Assembly: GCF_030824335.1 (NCBI RefSeq)
Contig: NZ_JAVBXX010000024.1
Coordinates: 1 to 51,861 of the forward strand
DNA from: Azonexus sp.
Lineage (GTDB): Bacteria > Pseudomonadota > Gammaproteobacteria > Burkholderiales > Rhodocyclaceae
Direction: 5' to 3'
Length of the DNA: 51,861 bases
The position numbers and the translations under genes were made by a program. Of the stretch, positions 18,374 through 27,789 are shown in pieces. A model generated the notes under the pieces. That model searched no databases. It was given only the letters and a program-made list of their open reading frames with translations, and was not told where the DNA came from. Every line of letters begins with the position of its first letter. Position 1 is the stretch's first letter.

Positions 18374-20998
18374 TCAGGTGCGGTGACGACTGCCACGCCA
18401 GCGTGCCAGCATCGAGAACAGCACCTCGGGATCGAAGGGCTTGCTGATGTAGTCGTTCATCCCGGCAGCCAGACATTTCTCCCGGTCGGTGCTCATGGCA
18501 TTGGCGGTGATGGCAATGATCGGTATATCCGCGGATATTTCCTCACGAATGCGTCGGGTCGCCTCATAACCACTCATCACGGGCATCTGGCAATCCATCA
18601 GCACCACATCGAAGCTTTCCGCCCTTAGCTTCGTCAAAACCTCCAGCCCATCTCCGGCAATGACTACTTCAGCACCAGCAATCTCGACCAGCAACTCCAG
18701 GGTCACTTGCTGGTTGATTTCGTTATCCTCGGCCAGCAGGATACGCATGCCGCGAATCGGCGATACCCAGCCCGTACTCTCGTCACCCGTTTCCACGATG
18801 GAAGCCGGCGTAGAAGCATTGCCGAAGATATTGGTAAAGGTATCAAGCAGCGACGAGGCGCTCACCGGCTTGGTCAGGTAACCATCGAGACCATACTGCA
18901 GTACGCGTTGCTGAACAGCCTCATTGCCGTAAGCCGTCACCATGACGATTCTCGGCTGAACGACATCGGGCGACTGACGGATGCGGCGCGCCGCCTCGAA
19001 TCCATCCATCCCCGGCATTCGCCAATCCATCAAAAGCAGGTCGAAAGGCGTGGAATCGGCACTCCGCTGCAATTCGGCCAGTCCCTCTTCGGCAGAGGCC
19101 ACCAACCTGGGGTGATAGCCCAGGCTGACGAGCAGGGCCTCGAATATCTCTCTGGCTGTGGCACTGTCGTCGATGACGAGGATACGCAGATACCGGATGT
19201 CCGGCGCAGGCAAGCGCGCGGCCACGGCGGCACAGGCACTGCCGAATACAGCGGTGAAGTAGAACTCGCTTCCTTTGCCCTCTTCGCTGCGGACCCCCAT
19301 TTCACCGTGCATCAGATGCACCAGTTGCTTGCTGATGGCCAACCCCAGGCCCGTACCACCATATTTTCGCGTCACCGACGCGTCGGCCTGGCTGAATGGC
19401 TGGAAAAGTAGCGCAATCTGCTCCTCGCTCATGCCAATCCCCGTATCACGAACGGAAAACAGCAGCTTCACCATCCCGGCATCCGCGCCGACGAGTTTCA
19501 CCGTCACGACGACAATTTCACCGCTGCTGGTGAACTTGACGGCATTGCTGCATAAGTTGATCAATATCTGGCCAAGCCTGAACGGGTCGCCGACCAATCG
19601 GCGGTCAACGTCGCCGGCGGTATTGATCAGGAATTCCAAGCCCTTTTCCTGCGCCTTGGGCGCGATGAGCGAGGTCACATGTTCAAGCACGTCCTCCAGT
19701 TGGAATTCGATCCATTCCATCTTCAACTTGCCCGCCTCAATTTTTGAAAAGTCGAGGATGTCGTTGATGATGCCTAGCAAAGCGCCAGCTGCTCCCTTGG
19801 CTTTACCCAGGTAGTTTCTCTGCTGGGGAGATAATTCAGTACGTAGTGCCAGATCGGTCATGCCGATGATGCCGTTCATCGGCGTGCGTATTTCATGACT
19901 CATGTTTGCCAGGAATTCGCTTTTGGCGAGCGTCGCCGCCTCCGCCTGCTCCCTTGCCAACTGCAACTCGCCAGTCCGTCGGGAAACAAGTTGTTCAAGT
20001 TGCGCCTGGTGTGCCTTCAAGGAAGCCTCAGCCTCAATCTGCCGAAGCAACGCAGCTCGAGCTACGAGGACAAGGAACAGCGAGACCAGCGCAATCAGTA
20101 CGACGGCACTGCCATACCAGTAGACGTTCCGCCACCATTCGGCCAGATAATCATCCTCGGCAATTGCCGCCAGCACATAGAGCGGATAATCGCCGACCTG
20201 GCGAAAACTGTAGATTCGCTTGACCCCATCGGCCGGACTGTACTGGTCATAAACGCCCTTCTTGACCCCCTGCGCCCGCAATCGCGCTACGGGATGGTTT
20301 AGCATGACCTGCCCCATGTTCGCTTCGAGCCGCGGATGACGAACCATGAGTCGCATTTCGGCGTCACGCATCAGGACCGTACCGCGCGCGCCCATATTGA
20401 CCGATGCGTAGAACGCCTCAATTTGATCAAGCCGCAGCGCCACGCTGACGATGCCGGCAAACCGGCCAGCCTCGTCGATGATCCGCCGGCTCAAGGAAAT
20501 GCTCCAAGTCCCGTTAGTACGTGAAACCAGCGGTGGAGAAATGATCAGCCCGGACGCACTGTTATCCCGGTGCATCTGAAAATAGTCGCGATCCGAGACA
20601 TTGATGCCCGGCACCGTTGCCAGCGAACTATGCAGGAAGTTTCCGTTCGCATCGACGATCTGGATCGCACTTGCCTCCGGCAGCGTGGCAAGCTTCTCGC
20701 GGAGCAGCCCGGAAAAGCGCCTGGCGGACGAGCTGGCCAAGCCGATTTCCTGGCCAGGGCCAACTTTCAGGTGACCGAGAACATCCTGCAACATCAGGTC
20801 AACTTTCTCGACCACCGCCAGCGCATGCTGCTCGAGAATGATGCTTACATTCTCCGTTTCCCGCAGCACCTGCCGCTCCCGATTCTGTCGATCATCGTAC
20901 AAACTGAGACTGATCAGAATGGAAAAACCCAGCGCACTCAACGCACCGGCCAGCATGACAAGCCGAAACACGGGTACCCCGCGAAGCCTGTTGATCAT
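18374..20998 (-). CDS. Membrane hybrid sensor histidine kinase with two receiver domains
   Basis: An 874-residue sensor. TM1 is at ~11-33, a periplasmic double-Cache-like (PDC) sensor region at ~45-290, and TM2 at ~294-316, followed by a short coiled coil. The HisKA dimerisation helix carries the phospho-acceptor His368 ([13 protein letters not shown]) and the HATPase domain lies at ~475-595. Two receiver domains follow (~605-725 and ~750-870) with phospho-acceptor aspartates in [13 protein letters not shown] and [13 protein letters not shown]. There is no HPt domain at the C-terminus and no response-regulator gene nearby, so it must signal through an HPt protein encoded elsewhere. PDC-type sensors usually bind small organic acids or amino acids; the ligand cannot be inferred. 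Confidence 0.9.
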   Translation of the reverse strand: MINRLRGVPVFRLVMLAGALSALGFSILISLSLYDDRQNRERQVLRETENVSIILEQHALAVVEKVDLMLQDVLGHLKVGPGQEIGLASSSARRFSGLLREKLATLPEASAIQIVDANGNFLHSSLATVPGINVSDRDYFQMHRDNSASGLIISPPLVSRTNGTWSISLSRRIIDEAGRFAGIVSVALRLDQIEAFYASVNMGARGTVLMRDAEMRLMVRHPRLEANMGQVMLNHPVARLRAQGVKKGVYDQYSPADGVKRIYSFRQVGDYPLYVLAAIAEDDYLAEWWRNVYWYGSAVVLIALVSLFLVLVARAALLRQIEAEASLKAHQAQLEQLVSRRTGELQLAREQAEAATLAKSEFLANMSHEIRTPMNGIIGMTDLALRTELSPQQRNYLGKAKGAAGALLGIINDILDFSKIEAGKLKMEWIEFQLEDVLEHVTSLIAPKAQEKGLEFLINTAGDVDRRLVGDPFRLGQILINLCSNAVKFTSSGEIVVVTVKLVGADAGMVKLLFSVRDTGIGMSEEQIALLFQPFSQADASVTRKYGGTGLGLAISKQLVHLMHGEMGVRSEEGKGSEFYFTAVFGSACAAVAARLPAPDIRYLRILVIDDSATAREIFEALLVSLGYHPRLVASAEEGLAELQRSADSTPFDLLLMDWRMPGMDGFEAARRIRQSPDVVQPRIVMVTAYGNEAVQQRVLQYGLDGYLTKPVSASSLLDTFTNIFGNASTPASIVETGDESTGWVSPIRGMRILLAEDNEINQQVTLELLVEIAGAEVVIAGDGLEVLTKLRAESFDVVLMDCQMPVMSGYEATRRIREEISADIPIIAITANAMSTDREKCLAAGMNDYISKPFDPEVLFSMLARWRGSRHRT

Positions 20999-21201
20999 CG
21001 TGCAACTCCGTCACGATGCCGTTGCGCACCGCCAAACGTGGGCGCCTCGGCGTCAATCTCCTCCGGACTTGTTCCCGGACAAGCGGTCCCGGACATAAAC
21101 CACCTGCCAGCCAGCAAAATGCCGATGTACTGACCGAAGTATAGATTCGGAGTAGACGAATGGCAAAAGCATTAGTCATCCATTCCCGGCGAGGAGAATG
21201 A

Positions 21202-21229
21202 CAAAGGCCAGAGCATGCTCTGGCCTTTG
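21202..21229 (-). terminator. Perfect 28-bp palindrome downstream of tRNA-Ala
   Basis: A perfect inverted repeat built on GGCCAGAG, flanked by AAA/TTT, lies five bases after the CCA end of the tRNA-Ala gene. On the minus strand the hairpin ends in TTTG followed by TCATTCTC, a weak U-rich tail. It is best read as the tRNA terminator, possibly serving both directions. Confidence 0.65.
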
Positions 21230-21233
21230 AAAT

Positions 21234-21309
<76 letters not shown>

Positions 21310-21319
21310 GTCGGGAGAA

Positions 21320-21325
21320 ACTATA
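21320..21325 (-). promoter_or_regulatory. -10 box of the tRNA-Ala promoter with GC-rich discriminator
   Basis: A TATAGT hexamer lies 11 bases upstream of the mature tRNA 5' end. The discriminator after it is GC-rich (CTCCCGACG), as expected of a stringently controlled stable-RNA promoter. The best -35 candidate (TTCCTG, 16 bases upstream) is weak. Confidence 0.5.
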
Positions 21326-21414
21326 GCAGCCTGCCCAAGCGCAGGAAAGAGGGAGAAATTGCTGGTTTTAGCGCGTAGACCGCAGGACCAGCCGCTACAG
21401 CCGGGTCGCCGCAA

Positions 21415-22413
21415 TCAGCCCTGCCCGGCGCCGACGGCGGCGCGGCGCAGGCGGTCGGCGACGGCGGCCCATTCGGCGGATTCGGGCAAGGATTCGACGA
21501 CGATCAGGTCGACGCCGGCGTGGTCCATGTCGCGCAGGGCGGCATACAGTTCGTGGGCGTAGCCGACCGGGTCGGCCGGCATCATGCGCCAGGCGTGCGG
21601 CATGCCGGCTTGCGGTGGCTGGTTGCGGCTGATCACCGCGCAACGGCCGCCGCGATGGCGCTGGGCGTTGATGAAATCGAGCAGGCGCTCGGCGGCAATC
21701 ATGCGCAGCGGGGTTGTCGGCGCGTAGTGCGCTTCCAGCGAGCCGGAAACGCGCGGCGCGCCCTTGGCGGTTTCGATGGCTGGCCGATGCCCGAGTACGG
21801 CTTCCAGGTGCAGCGGCGAGATGTGGCCGGGGCGCAAGACCACCGGGGCGCCGCGCGAGCAGTCGATGATGGTTGATTCGATGCCGACCGCACAGGCGCC
21901 GCCGTCCAGAATCATCGGAATCCGTTCGCCCAATTCTTCCGCGACATGCGCGGCGCTGGTCGGGCTGATGCGGCCGAAGCGGTTGGCCGACGGCGCGGCG
22001 ATGCCGGCTGGCTGCCCCGGCTTTGCTGCGGCAAAGCGGCGCAGCAATTCGAGCGCCACCGGATGACCGGGCACGCGCAGCCCGACGGTGTCCTGGCCGC
22101 CAGTTACGGTCGACGGCACCCAGGCCTGCTTTTTCAGGATCAGCGTCAGCGGGCCGGGCCAGAAGGTTTCCATCAGTTCCCAGGCAATTGGCGGAACATC
22201 TTCCGCCCAGGCGTCGACCGCATCATGGCCGGCGAGATGGACGATCAGCGGGTGGTCGGCCGGCCGGCCCTTGGCGGCGAAAATTTTGCCGACCGCATCG
22301 GCATTGGCCGCATCCGCGCCCAGCCCGTAGACCGTCTCGGTCGGGATGGCGACCAGTTCGCCGGCGACCAGCAGGTCGACGGCACGCTGGTAATCGGCAT
22401 CCGAGGGCGTCAT
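21415..22413 (-). CDS. sua5: L-threonylcarbamoyladenylate synthase (Sua5 type)
   Basis: A 332-residue protein that makes threonylcarbamoyl-AMP from threonine, bicarbonate and ATP, the first step of the essential t6A37 modification of ANN-reading tRNAs. The YrdC domain (about 1-210) shows IPTETVYGLGAD, KIFAAKGRPADHPL and the SANRFGRISPT loop. The C-terminal Sua5 domain (about 220-332) begins after the SLEAHYAPTTPLR linker. Length fits the long Sua5 form rather than the short TsaC form. Its start overlaps the purK stop (TGATG on the minus strand), so it is the last cistron of folD-purE-purK-sua5. Confidence 0.92.
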   Translation of the reverse strand: MTPSDADYQRAVDLLVAGELVAIPTETVYGLGADAANADAVGKIFAAKGRPADHPLIVHLAGHDAVDAWAEDVPPIAWELMETFWPGPLTLILKKQAWVPSTVTGGQDTVGLRVPGHPVALELLRRFAAAKPGQPAGIAAPSANRFGRISPTSAAHVAEELGERIPMILDGGACAVGIESTIIDCSRGAPVVLRPGHISPLHLEAVLGHRPAIETAKGAPRVSGSLEAHYAPTTPLRMIAAERLLDFINAQRHRGGRCAVISRNQPPQAGMPHAWRMMPADPVGYAHELYAALRDMDHAGVDLIVVESLPESAEWAAVADRLRRAAVGAGQG

Positions 22414-23573
22414 CAGTCCTTGATGCCGATTGCGGCGCGGGCGGCGAGTGCGGCTTTTTGCACGGCTTCGGCGTTGTCGCCGATCACCGTGAAGTGGCCC
22501 ATCTTGCGGCCCGGGCGGGCGTGATGCTTGCCGTACAGATGCAGTTTCAGGTTGGGAATGGCGTGCAGCAGCGACCAGTCGGGTTCGCGGTAGTTTTCAC
22601 TGGGGTTGCCATTTTCGTACCACAGGTCACCGAGCAGATTGACCATCACCGACGCGGAGTGCGCGCGGGCTTCGCCCAGCGGCAAGCCGCACAGCGCCCG
22701 CACCTGCTGCTCGAACTGGTCGGTCACGCAGGCATCGATGGTGTAGTGGCCGCTGTTGTGCGGCCGGGGTGCCATTTCGTTGACGATCAACTGACCCCGG
22801 CTGACGAAGAATTCGACGCCCATGGTGCCGATGTAGCCGAGCTTTTCCGCAATGCGTGCGGCGATGTCTTCGGCGTCGCTCTTCAGGCAGCCGGTGGTCC
22901 GTGCCGGGACGATGGAGACATCGAGAATGCCGCGCGTGTGCTGGTTTTCGCCGGTCGGGAAGCAGCGCACATTACCTTGCGCATCCCGCGCCAGCACGAC
23001 CGACACTTCGTAATCGAGCGTCAGGCGCTGTTCGAGCACGCACTGTTCGCCCTTGAAGTGACCGAAAGCGAGCAGCGCTTCCTCGAAGTTGTTCACCGTC
23101 GCCTGACCCTTGCCGTCGTAACCGAAACGGGCGACTTTCAGGATGGCCGGGAACAGTTCGGACGGCGCGGATTTCAGGTCGTTTTCGCTGTCGACCGCAA
23201 TAAACGGCCCGTGCGGAAAACCGTTGTCGCGCAGGAAGGATTTCTCGCTGACGCGGTGCTGGCAGACGGCTACAGCAGCAGCATGCGGGCGTACCGGTAC
23301 GAACTTGCCGAGGTAATCGAGCGTGGCGGCCGGGACGTTTTCGAATTCGGTGGTGATCGCGGCGCAACCGGCGGCAAATTCGTCGAGCGCGGCGTAATCG
23401 GCGTAATCGACGCAGAAATGACGCTCGGCGATCTGCCCGGCCGGCGAGTTTTTATCCGGGTCCAGCACCCAGACCTGGTAACCCAGTTCGTGGGCGGCAG
23501 TAACGAAGAAACGGCCCAACTGGCCGCCCCCGAGCATGCCCAGCGTGGCGGGCGGCAGGATCATGGTGTTCAT
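22413..23573 (-). CDS. purK: PurK, N5-carboxyaminoimidazole ribonucleotide synthase
   Basis: A 386-residue ATP-grasp enzyme of de novo purine synthesis. It uses ATP and bicarbonate to carboxylate aminoimidazole ribonucleotide (AIR), giving N5-CAIR. The N-terminal nucleotide-binding motif [13 protein letters not shown] is followed by the ATP-grasp core (about 105-300) with [16 protein letters not shown] and the metal/phosphate segment [18 protein letters not shown]. The start at 23571-23573 overlaps the last four bases of purE (ATGA); a second Met three codons on is an alternative. PurK hands its product to PurE, encoded immediately upstream. Confidence 0.95.
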   Translation of the reverse strand: MNTMILPPATLGMLGGGQLGRFFVTAAHELGYQVWVLDPDKNSPAGQIAERHFCVDYADYAALDEFAAGCAAITTEFENVPAATLDYLGKFVPVRPHAAAVAVCQHRVSEKSFLRDNGFPHGPFIAVDSENDLKSAPSELFPAILKVARFGYDGKGQATVNNFEEALLAFGHFKGEQCVLEQRLTLDYEVSVVLARDAQGNVRCFPTGENQHTRGILDVSIVPARTTGCLKSDAEDIAARIAEKLGYIGTMGVEFFVSRGQLIVNEMAPRPHNSGHYTIDACVTDQFEQQVRALCGLPLGEARAHSASVMVNLLGDLWYENGNPSENYREPDWSLLHAIPNLKLHLYGKHHARPGRKMGHFTVIGDNAEAVQKAALAARAAIGIKD

Positions 23574-24067
23574 ACTTCGGGCAACTTCATGGCCAGGACC
23601 TTTTCGGTCTGGGCATTGCGGAAGGCTTGCAGCTTCGCGTTCAGCGCCGGGTCTTCATTGGCCAGCATGGCGACGGCGAACAGTGCGGCGTTGGCGGCAC
23701 CGGCTTCGCCGATGGCGAAGGTGGCCACCGGGATGCCCTTGGGCATTTGCACGATGGAATGCAGCGAATCGACGCCGGACAAGGCCTTCGATTGCACCGG
23801 CACACCAAGCACCGGTACGGTGGTCTTGGCGGCGAGCATGCCCGGCAGATGGGCGGCACCGCCGGCACCGGCGATGATGGCCTTCAGGCCACGCGGACCG
23901 GCGGTTTCGGCGTATTCAAACAGCAGGTCGGGCGTGCGGTGGGCGGAAACGACGCGGGCTTCAAAGGCAACGCCGAAATCCTTAAGGATCACGGCGGCAA
24001 CCTGCATGGTCGGCCAGTCGGAGTCGGAACCCATGACGATGCCGACGGAAATTTTCTTTTCGGTCAT
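23570..24067 (-). CDS. purE: PurE, N5-carboxyaminoimidazole ribonucleotide mutase
   Basis: A 165-residue class I PurE. It converts N5-CAIR to 4-carboxy-AIR in purine synthesis. The signature [13 protein letters not shown] (residues ~8-20) and the conserved SAHRTPD motif (about 41-47) are intact, as is the [10 protein letters not shown] loop that binds substrate. Length is typical for the bacterial enzyme. The gene overlaps purK by four bases downstream, and its first base is also the last base of the folD stop codon upstream, so the three are probably one translationally coupled transcript. Confidence 0.95.
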   Translation of the reverse strand: MTEKKISVGIVMGSDSDWPTMQVAAVILKDFGVAFEARVVSAHRTPDLLFEYAETAGPRGLKAIIAGAGGAAHLPGMLAAKTTVPVLGVPVQSKALSGVDSLHSIVQMPKGIPVATFAIGEAGAANAALFAVAMLANEDPALNAKLQAFRNAQTEKVLAMKLPEV

Positions 24068-24936
24068 TAGCGCGCTCCTGCCTCGGCTGCCGCCTTGCGC
24101 TCGGCTGCTTCAATCGTATTAGCCAACAGCATGGTGATGGTCATCGGGCCAACGCCGCCCGGCACCGGCGTAATCTGGCCGGCAACGTTCAGACAGTCTT
24201 CGTAATCGACGTCACCGCACAGCTTGCCATCCGGCAAACGGTTGATGCCGACGTCGATAACCACGGCGCCCGGCTTGATCATGTCGCCCTTGACGAACTT
24301 CGGCTTGCCGACCGCAGCGACGACGATGTCGGCGCGGCTGGTGTGGAATTTCAGGTCGCGGGTGCGCGAATTGCAGACGGTGACGGTCGCGCCTGCATTG
24401 ATCAGCAGTAGCGCCATCGGTTTGCCGACGATGTTGGAGCGGCCGATGACGACGGCTTCCTTGCCGTTCAGGTCAACATTGCCTTTCTCGAACATCTTCA
24501 TGACGCCATACGGCGTGCAGGGAATGAAACGCGGATTGCCCTGGGCCAGCGCGCCGACGTTCTCGGCATGGAAGCCGTCAACGTCCTTGTCGGCGGCAAT
24601 CGCTTCCAGCACTTTCTCTTCGTCGAAATGCTTGGGCAAGGGCAGTTGCACCAGGATGCCGTGGATCGCCGGATCGGCGTTCAACTCGGCGATCTTTTTC
24701 AGCACCGTTTCCTGGTCGACCGCAGCATCGTAAGTGATCTTCTCGGAGTGCATGCCGATGGCCAGGCAGCCATTGACCTTGTTGCGGACATAGACCTCGG
24801 AAGCCGGGTCTGCACCGACCAGAATGACCACCAGGCCGGGCTTGTGCCCTTTGGCCGTCAGCGCTTCCACGCGCGCCTTGAAACCCTGGCGCAGTTCTTC
24901 CGCCAATGCCTTGCCGTCGATAATTTGTGCCGTCAT
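24067..24936 (-). CDS. folD: FolD, methylenetetrahydrofolate dehydrogenase/cyclohydrolase
   Basis: A bifunctional enzyme of 289 residues interconverting 5,10-methylene-THF, methenyl-THF and 10-formyl-THF, the one-carbon donor for purine synthesis. Signatures visible: the YVRNKVNGC catalytic region containing the Tyr-x3-Lys active-site pair, VQLPLPKH, the DVDGFH loop, and the NADP-binding GRSNIVGKP segment. I place the start at the ATG at 24936 ([11 protein letters not shown]), which gives the usual length. An ATG four codons earlier (24948) is possible. Neither has a good Shine-Dalgarno, and the iorB terminator T-run ends right at this point. Grouping with purE and purK is metabolically coherent. 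Confidence 0.93.
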   Translation of the reverse strand: MTAQIIDGKALAEELRQGFKARVEALTAKGHKPGLVVILVGADPASEVYVRNKVNGCLAIGMHSEKITYDAAVDQETVLKKIAELNADPAIHGILVQLPLPKHFDEEKVLEAIAADKDVDGFHAENVGALAQGNPRFIPCTPYGVMKMFEKGNVDLNGKEAVVIGRSNIVGKPMALLLINAGATVTVCNSRTRDLKFHTSRADIVVAAVGKPKFVKGDMIKPGAVVIDVGINRLPDGKLCGDVDYEDCLNVAGQITPVPGGVGPMTITMLLANTIEAAERKAAAEAGAR

Positions 24937-24949
24937 CGTCGCATCCATC

Positions 24950-24983
24950 AAAAAAGAAAACGGGAAAGGCGGTTGCCTTTCCC
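24950..24983 (-). terminator. Rho-independent terminator after iorB, abutting folD
   Basis: A 9-bp stem (24975-24983 with 24962-24970), a 4-base loop and, on the minus strand, a GTTTTCTTTTTT tail ending at 24950. It lies 26 bases after the iorB stop and only 1-13 bases before the possible folD start codons. Confidence 0.85.
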
Positions 24984-25009
24984 TTTGATTCGGCGCGGAT
25001 TTTATCAGA

Positions 25010-25621
25010 TTACGCGAGCGCTGCTTCAGCGGCACCGACAGCGGCCCGTCCGGCCTCGAAAGCCCGGCGATTCAGATCGACCATTTTCTCGCCCTTTCTG
25101 GCAAAACGCTGCAGCACACAAGCCAACAGCGTTTCGGCACCGAACGGCAGATGGTCGGCAATGGCGCCGAGCATCACGGTATTGCCCAGACGGATGTCGC
25201 CCAGTTCCTGCGCGATGGTCGTCGCATCGAAAGCAACGACCTTGTTGCCGCTCTTGCGGATTTCCGCCAGCGGGTCTTCCGGATAATCGAACAGCCCGAG
25301 TTCAACCACCGGCGGCACCAGCTTGGCAGTATTCATCAACGTGATGCCGCCCGGTTTCAGCATGTGCTGCCAGCGCATTGCCTCGGCCGACTCGAAACCG
25401 AGCAGCACGTCGGCGGTGCCCGGCGTGATCTGCGGCGACAGGACTTTCGGCCCGAAGCGCAGGTGGGACGAGACGACGCCGCCACGCTGCGCCATACCGG
25501 CGACTTCGGTTTTCTTTGCATCGTGGCCAAGCGCTATCGCCGCTTCAGCGAGAATTTCGGTCGCCGTCATGACGCCCTGGCCGCCAATGCCGACCACCAG
25601 AATATTGCTCACGCCGTTCAT
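25010..25621 (-). CDS. iorB: Indolepyruvate ferredoxin oxidoreductase, beta subunit
   Basis: A 203-residue gamma-type domain subunit of the 2-oxoacid:ferredoxin oxidoreductase family. It opens with [22 protein letters not shown], the nucleotide-like fold typical of IorB, followed by the [11 protein letters not shown] element. With IorA it oxidatively decarboxylates indolepyruvate and other aryl-pyruvates to aryl-acetyl-CoA, reducing ferredoxin, in aromatic amino-acid breakdown. The frame extends 76 codons upstream into iorA, but the start is clearly the ATG at 25621, which overlaps the iorA stop by four bases. An intrinsic terminator follows. Confidence 0.92.
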   Translation of the reverse strand: MNGVSNILVVGIGGQGVMTATEILAEAAIALGHDAKKTEVAGMAQRGGVVSSHLRFGPKVLSPQITPGTADVLLGFESAEAMRWQHMLKPGGITLMNTAKLVPPVVELGLFDYPEDPLAEIRKSGNKVVAFDATTIAQELGDIRLGNTVMLGAIADHLPFGAETLLACVLQRFARKGEKMVDLNRRAFEAGRAAVGAAEAALA

Positions 25622-27492
25622 GCTGCACATCCTTTGCTGGCGAACTGGATGGGAGAAGTCGGCACGTGATGCACGATGGCATCCGGCGCACAAGGCTGCA
25701 GGCACAGGCCGCAACCGGTACACACCGACGACTCGATGCGCACGAAAGCCAGATCGACTTCGCGCCCACTCGGTTTGACTTCCTTGCCGCGCCGCGTGAC
25801 GTGGATGGCCGGGCAGCCGACGTCGATGCAGTTGCCGCAACCGGTGCACTTGTCTTCCAGCACTTCGAAGGGCTTCAGCTTGTGGTAATCCTTGATCAAC
25901 ACGCAGGGCTGGTCGGTGATGATGACCGAGACTTCCGGCACCTTCACTTCTTCGCGCAGGGTCTTGAACAAAACCGGCAATTCATAGGGGTTGACCGTAT
26001 GAATGCGCTCTTCCTTGACGCCGAGCGCCGAGACCAGCTTGGCGAAGTCAATACGCGGCGCATCATCGCCGTAGATATCGCGGCCGTTGCCCGGATTGTC
26101 CTGGCCGCCGGTCATGCCGACGGCGCGGTTGTCGAGCAGCAGCACGGTGACGTTGCCCTTGTTGTACACCATGTCGAGTAGACCCTGCATGCCCATGTGC
26201 AGGAAGGTTGAATCTCCGATCACGGCGACCACGCGCTTGTCCTTGTCGGCTTCGCCGCGGCCCTTGTCCATGCCCAGCGCGATGCCCATCGAAGCGCCCA
26301 TCGAGACGCAGGTGTCGAGCGCATTCCACGGATGCCCGGCGCCCAGCGTGTAGCAGCCGATATCGCCGGAAATGTTCAGGTTACGCACTTGCGACAGCGT
26401 GTAATAGACGCCGAGGTGCGGGCAAGCGACGCACATGGTCGGCGGCCGCGGGAAAACATTCAATGCTACGGTCGACTGGGTTTCCGGCACCGGTTCGCCG
26501 AGCAGGCGGGCAATTGCGGGCTTCAGCACATTCGGCGACAACTCGCCCTGCAAGGGCAGGATTTCCTTGCCGATGACCTGGAGGCCCTGCGCCTTCAACT
26601 CGGTTTCGACCAGCGGCTCGACCTCTTCGACCACCACGACCTGATCGACCATGGCCGCCAGCTGGCGACACTTCTCGAACGGCACCGGGCAGGAGAAACC
26701 AAGCTTCAACACCGGCGCATCCGGGAAGGATTCCTTGACGTGCATGTAGGCCGGGCCGGAAGCGATGAAGCCGATACGCTTGTCGCTGCCATCCTCGATG
26801 AAATTCAGTTCGCTGGTTTCGGCCAGCGCACGCAATTCGCCATCGCGCTTGAACATCAGCGGAATGCGCTTGCCAGCGTTGCCCGGCACCATGACGTAAC
26901 GCGCCGGGTCTTTCTTGAAGCCGGCACCGGCATGCGCCACGCGCTCACCGACGGTGACCAGCGACTTGACGTGGTTGATGCGCGTCGTCATGCGCAGGAT
27001 GACCGGCACCTGGAATTGTTCGGACAGCGTGTAGGCGTACAGCGTCATCGCATAGGCTTCCTGCGAATCGGCCGGCTCGAGCACCGGCACATGGGCAAAA
27101 CGCCCCCAATAGCGCGAGTCCTGTTCGTTCTGCGATGACGAAAGGCCGACGTCGTCGGCGATGGCGATCACCAGGCCGCCGCTGACCCCGGTCAGGGTCA
27201 GGGTCATCAGCGCATCGGAGGCGACATTCATGCCGACATGCTTCATGCAGCAGAAGGCACGCGAGCCGGCATAGGCCGCACCAATCGCCACTTCCAGCGA
27301 CACCTTCTCGTTGACCGACCACTCCGCGTACAAATCCGGATAGGTCGACACGACTTCCATCATTTCAGTAGACGGCGTGCCGGGATACGCGGCGGCAACC
27401 TTGACGCCGGCTTCCCAGACGGCGCGGGCAACGGCTTCGTTGCCGGACAAAAGTAGCCGGCTGGCGGCTGGGGCGGGCATGACTGCGGCCAT
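25618..27492 (-). CDS. iorA: Indolepyruvate ferredoxin oxidoreductase, alpha subunit
   Basis: A 624-residue thiamine-diphosphate enzyme subunit. The pyrimidine-binding domain is N-terminal (AAAYPGTPSTEMME near residue 40) and the pyrophosphate-binding domain carries GDSTFLHMGMQGLLD and the following VLLLDNRAVGMTGGQ. The C-terminal ferredoxin domain supplies two iron-sulfur cluster motifs: Cys549-552-555-560 (the atypical CxxCxxCxxxxCP arrangement) and Cys591-594-597-601. I start at the ATG at 27492, which has AGGAG six bases upstream; the frame opens 34 codons earlier without a ribosome site. Electrons from the ThDP-bound intermediate pass through these clusters to ferredoxin. It is divergent from aceE across a 297-base gap. 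Confidence 0.94.
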   Translation of the reverse strand: MAAVMPAPAASRLLLSGNEAVARAVWEAGVKVAAAYPGTPSTEMMEVVSTYPDLYAEWSVNEKVSLEVAIGAAYAGSRAFCCMKHVGMNVASDALMTLTLTGVSGGLVIAIADDVGLSSSQNEQDSRYWGRFAHVPVLEPADSQEAYAMTLYAYTLSEQFQVPVILRMTTRINHVKSLVTVGERVAHAGAGFKKDPARYVMVPGNAGKRIPLMFKRDGELRALAETSELNFIEDGSDKRIGFIASGPAYMHVKESFPDAPVLKLGFSCPVPFEKCRQLAAMVDQVVVVEEVEPLVETELKAQGLQVIGKEILPLQGELSPNVLKPAIARLLGEPVPETQSTVALNVFPRPPTMCVACPHLGVYYTLSQVRNLNISGDIGCYTLGAGHPWNALDTCVSMGASMGIALGMDKGRGEADKDKRVVAVIGDSTFLHMGMQGLLDMVYNKGNVTVLLLDNRAVGMTGGQDNPGNGRDIYGDDAPRIDFAKLVSALGVKEERIHTVNPYELPVLFKTLREEVKVPEVSVIITDQPCVLIKDYHKLKPFEVLEDKCTGCGNCIDVGCPAIHVTRRGKEVKPSGREVDLAFVRIESSVCTGCGLCLQPCAPDAIVHHVPTSPIQFASKGCAA

Positions 27493-27634
27493 GGATGCTC
27501 CTGGTAGCAAATAGCAAAGCCCTCGATTATAGAAGGGCCAAGCCCGAACAATTTGATACAGCGCAAGTCGCCATGCTTTTGCTTTTTGTTTCACATTAAA
27601 AACCCAACAAGCAAATTTCCACCCCGCAAAAATA

Positions 27635-27663
27635 TTGCACGATGCGAATTTTGTTTTTACAAT
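27635..27663 (+). promoter_or_regulatory. Sigma-70-like promoter for the aceE operon
   Basis: TTGCAC (27635-27640) and TACAAT (27658-27663) are separated by exactly 17 bases, about 127 bases before the aceE start. Two ATGCGAA repeats begin at 27642 and 27662, 20 bases apart, one inside the spacer and one overlapping the end of the -10 box; they could be operator half-sites. The leader contains a hairpin with 6-bp GC stem (27688-27693 with 27703-27708). The rest of the iorA-aceE gap shows nothing else I can name. Confidence 0.6.
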
Positions 27664-27789
27664 GCGAAAAATCGAACAGAAATAAACGCGGGGTGCGATC
27701 CGCCCCGCAAAGCGTTAAAGTTGTCCTGCTTACCCGGCAAGACAGAATGCAAACCACCGCAGGTGAAAAACCCACGTAGGAGACAAACC

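Noticed and set aside
22023..24122. Plus-strand open frame of 699 codons opposite sua5, purK and purE
   Set aside because: It crosses three real genes in antisense, which no genuine gene would do here.
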